This document shows, in pieces, positions 23,640 to 35,868 of a stretch of DNA of 64,000 nt. How positions within the stretch are numbered: the stretch's first letter is position 1; each line of letters starts with the position of its first letter. Source of the DNA: Daucus carota subsp. sativus (Eukaryota; Streptophyta; Magnoliopsida; Apiales; Apiaceae); NCBI RefSeq assembly GCF_001625215.2, contig NC_030389.2:30927454-30991453 (forward strand). Direction: 5' to 3'. The translations under genes and the position numbers were made by a program. A model generated the notes under the pieces. That model was not told the DNA's origin. It ran no database searches and worked only from the letters and a program-made list of their open reading frames with translations.

Positions 23640-25476
23640 ATGTCGTCGGAGAAAGAGAGGGAAACTCATGTCTACATGGCCAAGCTTGCCGAACAAGCCG
23701 AACGCTACGAAGGTATCAACATTTCTATGTGTGCATGTGTAGATAAAGGCGCATAAATTTACGTGTTTGTTTTGATTTGTAAACGACTTTGTTGGATGAA
23801 AGAAATTCCTTTGTGAATTTTTATTTACCATATGTTTGGATTTTTTTTTGTTATGAGTTTATGATCCGGTGTTTTGATCGGTGAGGGAGTGAATACGTTT
23901 TTGAGGTAATGAACTTTTTTTTTAATTTTTACGGATCAAGTGAGAGGAAAAAAACGTATAACAGAACGTCTGGACAGTGATATCTTGGGACCGGAAAAAT
24001 TTATTAACAGACTAATAATAAAGCTGAAATTCTTGAAAGCCTTGTGAAATATGGATGTTTCTCTTGTTGATTATAGAAATGGTGGACTGTATGAAGAAAG
24101 TTGCGACGCTTGATGTTGAGCTCACTGTCGAGGAGAGAAACCTGCTTTCGGTTGGGTACAAGAATGTGATTGGTGCCCGGAGAGCTTCTTGGCGCATAAT
24201 GTCATCTATTGAGCAGAAGGAAGAGTCGAAAGGCAATGAGTCGAATGTTAAGCTGATCAAGGGCTACCGCCAGAAGGTGGAGGACGAGCTCTCCAACATC
24301 TGCCATGACATTCTTTCTATCATCGACAAGAATCTGGTTCCTGCTTCTACCTCTGGAGAAGCTACTGTGTTTTACTACAAGATGTAAGTCGTGTTTCATG
24401 TTAGTACAGGCAGTGGCGGATCTAGAAGGGGTGCTCAGGGGGCTTAAACACACCTGCCTCGTATAGTCTTTTCTTATTTACATCACAATTTAAAAAATTA
24501 TAAATTTGAGCCCCCTTCTAAAATTTTATATAAATGAAGCCCCCTTAGTGGATTCCTGGATCCGCCAATGAATACAGATGAGAACAAAAGGTTGCGTATG
24601 TGTTGCAGCACTTGCATGTCAGTCTCATGCTCAGAAGTTTATCAATTCATGTCTTCTGTGCACTATTCTTTCAATTTCAATTGTAATTTGCGAACTGCAT
24701 CACCACAGGAAAGGGGACTACTATCGCTATCTTGCTGAATTCAAGACGGACCAGGAAAAGAAAGATTGCTCCGAGCAATCCATGAAAGGCTACGAGGCAT
24801 GTTTCTAACTGTCTGATTAATACAGTCTTAATGATTAATCAACATACCAGTACATCAGTGTTCACTTTGATTTGATAATGTCTTGCTGCATTTCATTAGG
24901 CTGCTTCTGAAACTGCCAATAAAGAACTCCCCTCAACGCATCCAATCCGTCTAGGGCTTGCTCTGAACTTCTCTGTCTTCTACTACGAGATCATGAATTC
25001 TCCTGAAAGGTATTTTCAGATATACGAAGAAAAAAAGCCATTTTTGATTCTTAAACCTCTATTCTCTGTAACTGATCAGTTGCATTTGTTGCTAATGTAG
25101 GGCTTGCCATTTAGCGAAACAAGCTTTTGATGAGGCGATTGCTGAGCTCGACACCTTGAGTGAAGAATCCTACAAGGACAGCACTTTGATTATGCAACTG
25201 TTGAGAGACAATCTCACTCTGTGGACCTCTGATTTACCTGAGGATGGAGGTACTATTTCATCTGCAACTGCAAATCATTCATTTCTAAAAGGGAAGCTAA
25301 TGTTGCAAAAATGATTAATTGCAGGCGACGACAATGCTGCCAAAGGAGAAGAGTCCAAGACCGAAACCAAAGACGGTTCCGAGGCAAGTATCTTATTTTA
25401 CTTCTCCCGTTGATTAAGTAATGATTCCGGCCATCGTTGTAAATGTTAAACACCTTCTTTTGTTTTGCAGACATAA
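23640..25476 (+). CDS. 14-3-3 protein
   Basis: Seven exons: 23640-23712, 24077-24383, 24709-24796, 24900-25009, 25101-25249, 25325-25383, 25471-25476. They join to 263 residues, the usual length. The two family signatures are intact: [11 protein letters not shown] at 45-55 and the block beginning [18 protein letters not shown] at 217-234, with the phosphopeptide-binding groove residues in between. 14-3-3 dimers bind phosphoserine/threonine motifs on enzymes, H+-ATPase and transcription factors in cytosol and nucleus. The C-terminal tail is acidic and ends DGSET; the last two residues come from a tiny terminal exon. Introns 3 and 6 use GC donors (GAG|GCATGT and GAG|GCAAGT). If intron 6 were retained the protein would end about eight codons later in a different tail. 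Isoform type (epsilon or non-epsilon) I leave open. Confidence 0.95.
24412..24570. mobile_element. short MITE in intron 2 of the 14-3-3 gene
   Basis: The ends CAGTGGCGGATCTAG and CTGGATCCGCCAATG are inverted repeats about 159 bp apart, with the inner CAGGGGGCTTAAA and TGAGCCCCCTTCTAAA also complementary. GGCGGATCCAG ends are common on hAT-type plant MITEs. Flanks share TACAG but a clean 8-bp duplication is not visible. Confidence 0.65.
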
Positions 25477-25976
25477 ACATAATGGCAAGAACCTCCAGTG
25501 CAGATCAGTCTTTTGGGTCACAGATCAGATCATAGCCTTTAATTTCTCTAAATCTGCTTCTGCTTTAGTTCCGATTTATGCTTACATAAGTATTTCCAGT
25601 TTAGCAACTTCATGTTCTACCATAACTATGTATAACTCATTATATTTTTTAACCTTCTGAGAGTCTTTGACCTAAGGAAATCGATTTTAAATCTTCTGGT
25701 ATCAGGACTATGCACTTGCCTCCCTTCTCTAAAATAAAAGTACGAAAGGAATAACATATGCAAACTACAAGTTATGAGCAACAAAACATATATAAGTAAA
25801 GTCAAGGACACTTCTGGAGTGTTTTTTTATTCTATTTGCAGAAACTAGCAGCAAGGATGCTGCAAAAGTCGCAAAAGTTAAAACAAACTAGAGGTTCATA
25901 TGATTACAGGGCATGCAGAAATAGATAATTTCCCATGAGTCATCTGTCTCGATCATATAGCCCACTTCAGTAGCAC

Positions 25977-28900
25977 TCAAGGTTCATCCTTAGCAAAGAA
26001 ACTCGGCGGAAGGGAGAATTCTTCTTCTTGGTTCAGTATTTCATTATCCTCGTCATCTGGTTGCTGCAATAGGATGTATGAGATTATTAGGTTTTGCAGT
26101 ACCAAAAGAAAGTATGAGTTCTTTTGTTGCTAATATCAATAATAACATCTGACAACCTTCAATCATTGTCGTGGATAACAGAGGTAAAATGCCATTAGCT
26201 GCACACTTTGACCCTAACAGCTACTAGCTAGTAATTAGCATACAACTGGTGATAATTCAATTAATCAGTTAATTAATCTTCAAAAAAGAAAATTTTCCGC
26301 TCAGAGTTCCATACATAAACTAGCACACACATTACTTTTGTTACGTGAGACAAACCAATCCACTATCTGTGATTGTGAAATTGAAATTTTCAAACAGTAC
26401 AAACTACAAAGATGTTTGAAATGTACTCCGGAAAGAGATTATTTAATTGTTAAGAATATGATATACCTCATGAGAAAGTATAGAACAAGAATAACACAAT
26501 TCTTAAGGAAAATCAACAAGAATCCGAGTTTTTATTGAATGTATCTCTTTATATACTACTTGTCTAAACAATCTCCAAATCAAAAAAATAAATCCATGAC
26601 GGTGCATATATATTGAATGAAGCCCGCAATCTATACCGTGTTAGAAATAACAGTAAATATAATGACTTTAATCTTGTTATGACTTGCTATAATTTTGTCA
26701 CAGAAATATTAATCAAGTTGCAGATAAAGAGAAGCATGATATCAAGAGCTACCACACATACCAGCATTTCCAGATTGTAGAAACGGTCTAGCAACTGCAG
26801 AACCTCAGAAGGGGAGAACGGCCTATTAAAGCTGTGACAATGGAATATTGTGGTATCAGCATTGTGAAATTAGGCGAGCACAAAATAGAAATATTTAGTA
26901 TTAGATAGGATAGAAGTAACAAAAACCTTCTCTGCAAATATTCAGTCAGCCCAAAAAGAACAAAGTGACGATGTATACCTGTAAGACCACATTAGAAGTG
27001 ATAAATGGTGTAATGTTGCATGATGTACGAAATTTCTAATGCATTAGAGATATAATGTAGACATATCACGGACCATAAAAAACATCTTTAACGTTGCAGC
27101 ATATTTGACGCTTCATTAGATCCTTTGACAAATTTAAGATTTGTTGATGAATACATATGATAGGAGAATGATACATAGACATATAGTATCTACTCATCTC
27201 CTCAAAATCTTAAATTACATGTGGCTGTGTTAACATCTCAAAACTCTAGTATTAAGTATTAACGCAACTACGAGATGTCTAATCATAGTGAATTTTAATG
27301 GCAATAATATTATCAGATATTAACAATCACAGATATTAATCTTACACAAACTTAAGTCTCTTTACTACATAATTCAATTTAACAGAATATAAGTAATGGA
27401 AAGCACAACTTTGCATATCATATACATCCAAGACAAGTATTTAGAAATAAAATTAGTCTCCTTCTAAAACAAACAGAGCGCTATATGTCTCTTCATTCCA
27501 TAACTAGATGAACTGACAATCATACCTATTGTATGCTCATAGTATCTCCCCGTTTCGAAAGAAAAAAGTTCCTATTTCTGGTAAATATTGGTTGTTTCAT
27601 ATACACATTTTTGTAAATGCGGAGAGAGTTTATTTCATTAATTGTAAATTAATGGTTAGTAGATATTAACTGAAATTTTCTTTCCACTATATTACTGTAT
27701 TAGGGAATAATGAACAGTGTTCCAGGTAAAATGTGGAATGTCGGGGTAATAACATATATTTGTATCAAATATTTTAAATTTAATAAAATAAAATAAAGTG
27801 ATTGTTAAAAGAAAGATTTGAACCCACACCTTCTCGGAAGGACCGACTCGGCTATCTCAACTTTCAAAATATGACAGGTAGATATACTCAAATTTCAAGA
27901 TAAACACGGGTGCTTCAGCAGTCCACCGTCATGATGATTATAAAATTTGGACCTATTCGGCGCCGAATGCAATATAACTGATATAGTCTCAAATCACACT
28001 TTGGACTTATTCGTAACCGAAAGAAGTTCCCTAGCACCTTGCTAATGGATTTGATTTAATATATATATAATTGAATATGCCATTCATCGCCAAATCTCTT
28101 GACTAGTTACACAATGATGTCCATTGAAGATGAATTTATATCAATTTCAAGATTCAAGCACTTGATACTTGTAAATTAAAACGATTTTATATGCATCATG
28201 ATCGGAAGTGAAAAGAAAACTCGGGTTTTACATTTTTATATATATACACGAAGCACATAATGATATATTTTCACGGGAAACACTATAAGCCCATGCCTCC
28301 AAACCGGATAATGATGATTGAACTTTGGTCTTTGGACTTATTTGGCACCAAAAGAAATTGCCTAGCACCTAGCATTTCTCTTATCAATTTAAGAATTGAT
28401 ATATGCTATTTATTGCCACATCTGTTTACTTACTAGTTACCACAATATAGCCTCTACAAAATATATGTTCATATTAATTCCAAGATTCAAGAACATAAGA
28501 AAAATGCAATTTTTATCCAACTTCATATAGATTCTGATAGGAAAGGAAACAAGAACCCATATCTAACGAAACTTCAAAAAAGGGTCAAGAATTTAACAAA
28601 AAAACACACTAAAATTTTAACGAAAAATGAGTGAAAAGAAGAATCAAGGGCTAAAGAGAAGAACTAGCCTCGTAATTTGACAAGAGGGTAGATTTCCAGA
28701 GCTTCCAACAGCTTCAGCTCCACCTCAACCTGTGATTGCTCCTGCATACATAAACCCCAAATCAATGTACTCAAATTTAAAACAGTCACACATCTCTCTC
28801 TCCCCCTCTCCCCCATCTCTCTCCCTCTCTCTCACACACATATCTCCCTCCCCCACTCTCTCTCTCACATCTCTCTCCCCCCTCTCTCTCTCACATATCT

Positions 28901-29145
28901 CTCTCCCCCCATATATCTCCCTCTCCGTATCTCTCTCTCCCTACCTCCTCCACTCTCTCTCTGTGTGTAACATGTAGAGGCACAGATATAAACATAAATA
29001 AAGATGCAAAGAGAAGTAAAGAAAAGACCTTGTGGAGAGATGAAGAAGAAGAGGGAGATTTCTTGCAAGGGGAATGTGCAGACATGCCCTCCTCTTGCTC
29101 CTCTTCTTCCTTGGCTCTCACTGTCCCTCCATTCAACCCCTTCAT
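25977..29145 (-). CDS. EAF7/MRGBP homologue (CT20 family), NuA4 acetyltransferase subunit
   Basis: Five exons on the minus strand, 29145-29029, 28741-28669, 26978-26927, 26831-26762 and 26063-25977, join to 132 residues. After an acidic/Ser-rich N-terminus the conserved CT20 core follows: EVELKLLEALEIYPLVKLRG, then IHRHFVLFGL and FSPSEVLQLLDRFYNLEML, and an acidic tail. Yeast EAF7 and animal MRGBP are small subunits of the NuA4/TIP60 histone acetyltransferase, so a nuclear chromatin role is expected. Length equals that of the single Arabidopsis member as I recall it. The 1.69-kb intron 2 has a GC donor (CGAG|GCTAGT) and is much longer than the rest. Intron 1 holds a CT-rich microsatellite. 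The gene converges with the 14-3-3 gene, with 500 bp between stops. Confidence 0.92.
28786..28972. repeat. CT/TC-rich microsatellite in EAF7 intron 1
   Basis: Runs of CTCTCTCTC broken by CCCCC, CACACA and ATATC fill nearly 190 bp. On the gene strand it is GA-rich and lies just downstream of exon 1. Confidence 0.9.
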
Positions 29146-31657
29146 TCTTTTTCTTTTGTTTTATGATCCTACACAAACACAAAATGGTGTTTGTGTCTGT
29201 ATTTATATGTGTGTTTGTCAAGGGGGCTATGGAGCTTGAAGTTGTATTTAAATATGTTTTTTTTACAAGAAGAAAGAGTCGAATGAAAGTGGATAGATGG
29301 TTGGGCCAGGTTGGGCTCTTGTTTGATTGTGTTTGATCCAATACTCGAAGTTTGCGTTTATGGGTCCATGATTTTGGGCTTAAGCCCAATTGTGAAATTT
29401 TGGTTGGGCCTAATCTAGATGGGGACAGTCACTATTTTACAAACGAATACGATAGAATTAGGAACGGGAAAATGCGAGAACCCCAAATTTATTCAGACAA
29501 ATTACATCAATTCTGATTTATAATAACTCAATTGAGCATTTATAATTCTGTAAACTCTTAGTTAAAAATTATTAATGTATAGTTTTTTTGTCAGGAATTA
29601 TTAATATATGTTATAAATAAAAATTATGGAGATTATGTAATCAACCTCGTGATAATTATATTGTCAATCTGTAAACATGCAGCAAGATTCCACATCATTT
29701 ATCATTATATTAAAATAATAAAATTTATTTAAAAATAATTATACTACTCTCCTCTTCTCAAAACCCTAAATTTGTCTCAGACCTTAGCCGTCGTCTCTTT
29801 GATCTAAGAGGCTTTCACAGGTTGAAAACCCCAATCTTGTCTTCTTTTATTACTATTAGTTAATCTCTTATTTTCTTCTATAATTTCTCAATTTATTTGA
29901 GTTTTATTTGGTCTCTGTGGAAGTTTGGTCTTTGTTTGTTCATCATATATCCGGGATTGCAGATCTATGGGATTTCATTATGTTGATTCAGTGATAAAGA
30001 TTTGTATGGTGATGTATTTATGGTCAATTGCTCAAAACAATATTGAGAGTATTACAGCATGTACATATCTCTTAAAAAAAACGCTTGGTTGCATATCGAA
30101 GAATGAAGGATGCAATGACGATTGCTCAATTTCGATTGTATCAGTACATATCGTATGACTTTTCATTTTTGAATTATTATTTTTTTCAAAAAAAAACTAA
30201 TAATTATATATCATATTTGCAAAATAATCGATCAATATAATTGGTATCTTTTAGAGAAGATATCTTGCAAGTTTGACAATTTTTTTTTTGAAAGAACAAT
30301 TTTGACAAATGTTATCATATGCAGATGCATCGAAGTGATGGAAGAATTGGGAAGAAGAATTCTATCAGTTGGTGGATGAGGAGAGGGAGCAGATAGATAC
30401 GCGCGTCATGTACACATAATTATTCAACTGATTAATCATCTTGTTTGTTGTTGGTTGCGAACGTTATGTTCCATGCCCATTCTTTTTTAATTCTTCATAC
30501 ACCCTTTAAATGACGACACCTCCATTATTTTTTCACAAAAACAGTAGTATATTCAGTCAATTTTGTTAAATATACAAAGTTGTAACTATGGTTAGGTGCC
30601 TCTTTTAGTGCTTCGTGTGTTGGATGTTGGAGGTTCCTGATAAACAGTTAAAGTATAGGTTTTTCCGGTATCTTGAATTCTCATACGAAAATGTATTATA
30701 TTTTCGAGTTTTGAGTTCGAGAAAAAATAAAATCTCGGTTGATTCTTAAAAATTATTATAATTATTTCATATAGGTCATGATTTCTAATAAAAATTAGTA
30801 AATATTTGATCAGCAAATTTTCAAACTTTAACAAGGATTATTTGGAGAAAAGGTTCAAAAAATCACTATTTAAAGTCAGAAGGACCTCCACGTTATTTAG
30901 TCTCAGCTGTGATTTGAAAATATGACTTGAAGTTGTGTTTTGATTTTACAAAGAAAACACGACTTGAAGTTGCATTTTTAGCTAAAACCACGACCTGAAG
31001 TTATGTTTTCAACTAGAAATTACGACTCCAAATTGCATTATTAACACAACACGAATTTACGTTTTGAAATGATAGTTGAGGACATTTTTTCAGTTAATGA
31101 CAATAAAAACATTTTACTATTAAATAGTAACATTTGGGACCAAAACCTGATTATTTGAAAATCATGATTCCGTCGACATGTTTGTGCTCGCATAAATTTT
31201 CTTGTAAAGGCTTATACTGAATAATTTAGCAGCTATTCAAATCACAAATATTATGTCAAGATATTGAAAGTACTTGCTAAAAAACTAATGTATAATGATT
31301 AAAAAAAAAAAAGCACAGTGAAGTGATTGAAGGCATGTCTTTTAGACTTTTACAAAGGTTAATTTGGCGGGAACAAGAACTATAAACTCCACAGTAAAAA
31401 TAAGCTCCTTATTCGTTGTTGAATTAACTGTGTTTGCATTATTAGTTATTACATAAATTTTGGTTTGTTATATCCGCTGCTTAAAAGCCAGCCAGCCTCG
31501 ATTGCTACGTTTCTTTTGTTTCTTGTTCTATGCTCATTTTGTTTGTTAGTTCTTTATATTTTATAAAACTATATTCCTCCAACTAAAGAAGTTATTCTCC
31601 AAGCTTTAAATTTCACAAAACAGAGGATTCGAGTTTGTTTTCTTTGATTTATGTGTA
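29146..31657. other. spacer between divergent EAF7 and translocator genes
   Basis: Near 29745-29900 the stretch CCTCTTCTCAAAACCCTAAA followed by CTTAGCCGTCGTCTC looks like a plant 5' leader on the plus strand, and TATGCAG|ATGCATCGAAG at about 30320 looks like an acceptor followed by a short frame. I cannot name a product. At 30920-31035 a short motif ACGACTTGAAGTTGTGTTTT recurs four times. The final ~100 bp should be the translocator leader, with a TATA-like TTTATAAAAC near 31558. Confidence 0.4.
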
Positions 31658-34600
31658 ATGGCTTCCTTAGCTAATGCCATGCAATTTTCGATTCAACGAT
31701 ATCAGTTTCCTTCTGGGAATAAACTTTTTGGTGCTAGAACTAGTTCTTCTGGTCTGATTCCATGCAAGATACAGTCAGTTTCATCATCATTAGGATTTTC
31801 CCCAGAGAGTTTTTCTCCGGTTGGGATACCTGGCAAGGCCTTGAAGTTTTCGGGATGGGATCATTTGTTGAGAAGGCGCGGTGCTGTTGATTTTCAGGTT
31901 ACTAAAGCTGCAGCTGCAGATGCTGGTGATCATGAGATTGAAAGCGTTGAGGGGTCAGAATTTTTTGTTAATTTGTCTTATATTTATCTGGAATTGTTTG
32001 ATGGTCAACGTCGAAGCTTGAAGTTGGAAATGTTGTTACCTGAAGAAGTCAATTGTGGATGTCTTGTAGTAATCTTGATAAATGTTTGTGATTTTGCAGG
32101 ATTTCAAAGGCTAATCCGGGCTTTTTTGAGAAATATCCTGCTTTACTTACTGGATTCTTTTTCTTTACATGGTAAACTATATGATTGACTAATTTTTACT
32201 TAAATTTTCATAGCTTATAGCCTAGTAGATGCAAACTCTTTTGTAATTTATGTTTAGTTTGCCTCTAAATTTCACTTCATCCGACATCCATTACCTCAAG
32301 AAGTAGCTTATAATAACCATAGTAATAAGATCTTACAATCTTAATTAACCATATATTTATTGCAGACAGATTAGAGTGTATTAAGATAAACTGTGTTTAG
32401 CTGGCCTTATTACTCAGCTAATGAAATTCTTTTCAGGTATTTCCTAAATGTAATATTCAACATCCTGAACAAGAAGGTCTACAACTATTTTCCGTATCCA
32501 TAGTAAGTGATCTTGGCCAACTTAATTGGTATTTGCTATGTACATTCTTTAAACTCTTCAAATTTCATAGATAAAGTATGTGCTGATATAATCTTATAAA
32601 TTTTCTAAATATTTATTGGTGTGATTTAATCTGGTTTGCAGTTTTGTCTCAGTTGTCCACCTCCTAGTTGGTGTCGTGTATTGTCTTATTAGTTGGACAG
32701 TCGGTCTTCCAAAACGTGCAGTAAGACTGATCTGTTCTGCAATTTACTTTTCACCAAGTCACAAATTGTATTTGATAACCGCTTAGTTACTTGCTTGTAT
32801 ATATGCAGCCAGTTAATAAGGAACTTTTAGGCCTACTTACCCCGGTAGCAGCCTGCCATGCCCTTGGACATGTCATGTCTAATGTATCATTTGCAGCCGT
32901 GGCAGTGTCATTCACACATACAATAAAAGGTATAGAACACCTGGACATCTTAACCCGCTCATTCTATTACATTGTGGTTAGCTATGTATCATCACTTGTT
33001 GTAACTGTGAGTTTTGCCTTTTCCGCATAAAAATAACTCAGATAGACATGAGTTAGTTTGTCCGTCTCTAAGATCTTTGAGCAGAGTTTGTTCATTGTAG
33101 TGCTAAGTACTTTCAAATGTCTTTACTTGCAGCCCTGGAGCCATTCTTTAATGCAGCTGCTTCTCAGTTCATTCTAGGCCAACAAATTCCGCTTCCCTTG
33201 TGGCTATCACTGGCCCCTGTCGTTCTAGGTACACCATTATTACTTGGCTTAATGACCTTTTAGCCCTCGAAGTATGGGTGAAAGTTCCGATGCGGCCTCG
33301 AAGTTTAAAAACGTACCTTTCGACCCTCAAAGTATCTTTGTCGTACCTTTTAGCCCTTTTTAAAAATACCGGTATACATCGGGGGATAAACTTGACAATT
33401 CATATTAGGGGTAAAGTTTGGGCGTACCTTTTAACCCTTAAAGTATACATCTCGTTCATTTTAACCCCTATAGAATACATTAAAATACATTAGATGTTCC
33501 TTTTAACCCTTAATATTTAATGCCCCTTTTAACCCTCAAGTGTGAAATGTCAACTTTGTCCACCCCGTTATATACCGGTATACGCCATAAGGGCTAAAAG
33601 GTACGACAAAGATACTTTGTGGGTCGAAATGTACGTTTTTAAACTTCAAGGCCGCATCGGAACTTCCACCAAAACTTCAAGGGCTAAAAGGTTATTAAGC
33701 CTTATTACTTTTATAATTTCTCATTTACTTGGTCATCGTCTGTGTAAAAGTTATTAGCATATGCAAGTATAATGTTAGCTGTGACAACGAGTTTCCAAAA
33801 CTATTTTTCATTTTTGATCTGATTTTGTACTTAAATTCCCCATAAATAATTTGATTGTGCTGGTCATATCCCTGATATCCATTACGCCTTTAAAATGGTA
33901 TTTTAGGTGTCTCAATGGCATCACTGACTGAACTTTCTTTCAACTGGCTGGGATTTACTAGCGCCATGATTTCAAATATCTCGTTCACCTACCGGAGCAT
34001 CTACTCTAAGAAAGCAATGGTAAGATCATCAAAACTCTGTTCCACTTATTCAGAGTGACGGTGTGCATAACCTGGACCGAGGTGTCTTTGGCCTTTTTCT
34101 TTTGGCCAAGCATCTGCCAGTCTGTTAAGGGTTATAAAACTGTACATTCGACATTTTTTATACAAGATTTCACTTCCTTGTTACAAAACTACTAGCACCA
34201 GGCATGCATCATAGTTGCTGAGTTACTAGTTTAGGCATTACCTAAACCACGACTTACTAACTTCTGATCACATCACTATTGTTTCTTATTTCCGGCTCAC
34301 TAAGCTATTTGTTTGATGTTTACGATGGTAACAGACAGGGATGGACAGTACCAACGTCTATGCTTACATCTCTATAATAGCCCTGTTGTTTTGCCTCCCT
34401 CCAGCAATACTTGTACGTGTCCTCTTCACCGACAATTATTCTATATCTTTACTTAAAAATGAAAAAGTTTACTCCAAAGTCCCAAATCAATGAATGCTTT
34501 AACTTGCTTTGCTTTTAGATCGAGGGACCTAAGCTGATGCAATACGGGTTCCAGGATGCAATCGCCAAAGTAGGTCTATACAAATTCTTGTCTGATCTAT

Positions 34601-35372
34601 TTTGGATCGGAATGTTCTACCATTTATACAATCAGGTACTAATTCTGCTAGCATCCTAATTATAATAGTCCGAATGTAGTGGACTTTACAGACCTCACTC
34701 CTCAGCTTCATACTTCTGGATAGATTCATATCAGCATATTATTACTAAATTTCTCTCAAGTCCACTGTCCCGAACGTAGCATTTCATGTACCCTAACCTT
34801 CACTTGACAAATAATTTCTTACAAAACCAGGTCGCGACGAACACACTGGAAAGAGTTGCACCACTCACGCATGCTGTTGGAAATGTGTTGAAACGAGTCT
34901 TTGTGATCGGTTTCTCCATCATTGTATTTGGTAAATTGCTCATGCCTTTGTTTCTTACATTTAAACTAAACAGTCACAGCAACATTCTAACTTCTCTGGT
35001 CTTTTGCCGAAAATTGCTGCAGGCAATAGGATCTCTACACAGACCGGAATTGGTACTGCAGTAGCAATCGCTGGTGTTGCCATTTACTCCTTAATAAAAG
35101 CAAACATGGAAGAAGAAAAACGGGTACACTTATAATTTTTTCAAAAATACCCTGGTTACAATTTTTTTTAAATATGGTACAACCATATATGCAACCTCGT
35201 TTGCAACTTCAGTAACATGGATATTTTTACAAATTACCCTTTATTTATTTGTTCCTCTGTCTGGTTCTGTCTGATACATTCAAGTCATTGTTTTCTTCCT
35301 CAATTTTCGACATTCTAATGTGAAGTATCTTCTGCAACATTTCAGAAGGCTGCTAAAGCACTCTCATCGTAG
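31658..35372 (+). CDS. TPT: chloroplast triose-phosphate/phosphate translocator (TPT)
   Basis: Twelve exons (31658-31953, 32100-32171, 32437-32502, 32642-32720, 32809-32929, 33133-33228, 33907-34019, 34335-34412, 34519-34635, 34831-34930, 35023-35123, 35346-35372) give 421 residues. The first ~90 residues are Ser-rich and basic, as in a chloroplast transit peptide. The rest is the drug/metabolite-transporter fold with hydrophobic helices and TPT signatures such as [50 protein letters not shown] and a C-terminal [17 protein letters not shown]. The protein sits in the inner envelope and swaps triose phosphate or 3-phosphoglycerate for phosphate, exporting fixed carbon for sucrose synthesis. Sequence fits TPT better than PPT, GPT or XPT. 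Intron 6 carries a Mutator-type MITE, and the 3' UTR region is split by a young retrotransposon 173 bp after the stop. Confidence 0.96.
33246..33701. mobile_element. Mutator-type MITE in TPT intron 6
   Basis: The left end GGCTTAATGACCTTTTAGCC and the right end (reverse complement GGCTTAATAACCTTTTAGCC) are near-perfect inverted repeats that extend imperfectly over about 130 bp. The 9-bp target duplication TTATTACTT lies at 33237-33245 and 33702-33710. A 9-bp duplication with long inverted ends is diagnostic for MULE-derived elements. The 456-bp element has no coding capacity and could fold into a long hairpin in the pre-mRNA. Confidence 0.93.
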
Positions 35373-35545
35373 GCATTACAAAGCCGAATGAACTGACAAC
35401 ATCTGCATATCGCTGAGGGTAATAACGCAGGCCTTTAGGAAACATTCGATGCCTGGTTAAAATTTTTGCAGAGCTACTCATTTTTTTCGAACTGTAGGAC
35501 TTGAATGGAAGTTCTTGTGGTGATGCATTCAGAAAAATGGAAGAA

Positions 35546-35868
35546 TGTAATAGAATCAACTACTGCTACCCAAATAGAGCTCAATTACTTAGGAATAATA
35601 GTGCGGATAACTGTTTTGCAATACAATACGATTAAACTAAGAAGGTAAAGCTGGACATTCGAGAGGCCAGACTCTCCATACTAGCAAGCAACAATAACAA
35701 AATATCAGATAAGAAACCCTAACAGCCTCCATGTGCCTATACGTGCTTTCCCCCTTTCTCTTGTGCTTTTACTTCTTTACCCCTGGACTGTCGGGTGCTT
35801 TTACTCCTTTGCCCCTGAACTGTCTTCTGGAATATGTTAACGGTAACTCAGTCCTCCTGTGCATCACA
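35546..35868 (-). repeat. 3' LTR of the Ty3 element
   Basis: Plus-strand ends are TGTAATAGAATC and GTGCATCACA. It has the same length as the repeat at 40630-40952, with two differences. The end of the pol frame runs about 100 bp into it. Confidence 0.97.

Noticed and set aside
28732-29389. Several open frames in both strands around the CT microsatellite
   Set aside because: Low-complexity SL/ER repeats arise from the simple repeat. The true exon here is EAF7 exon 1 on the minus strand.
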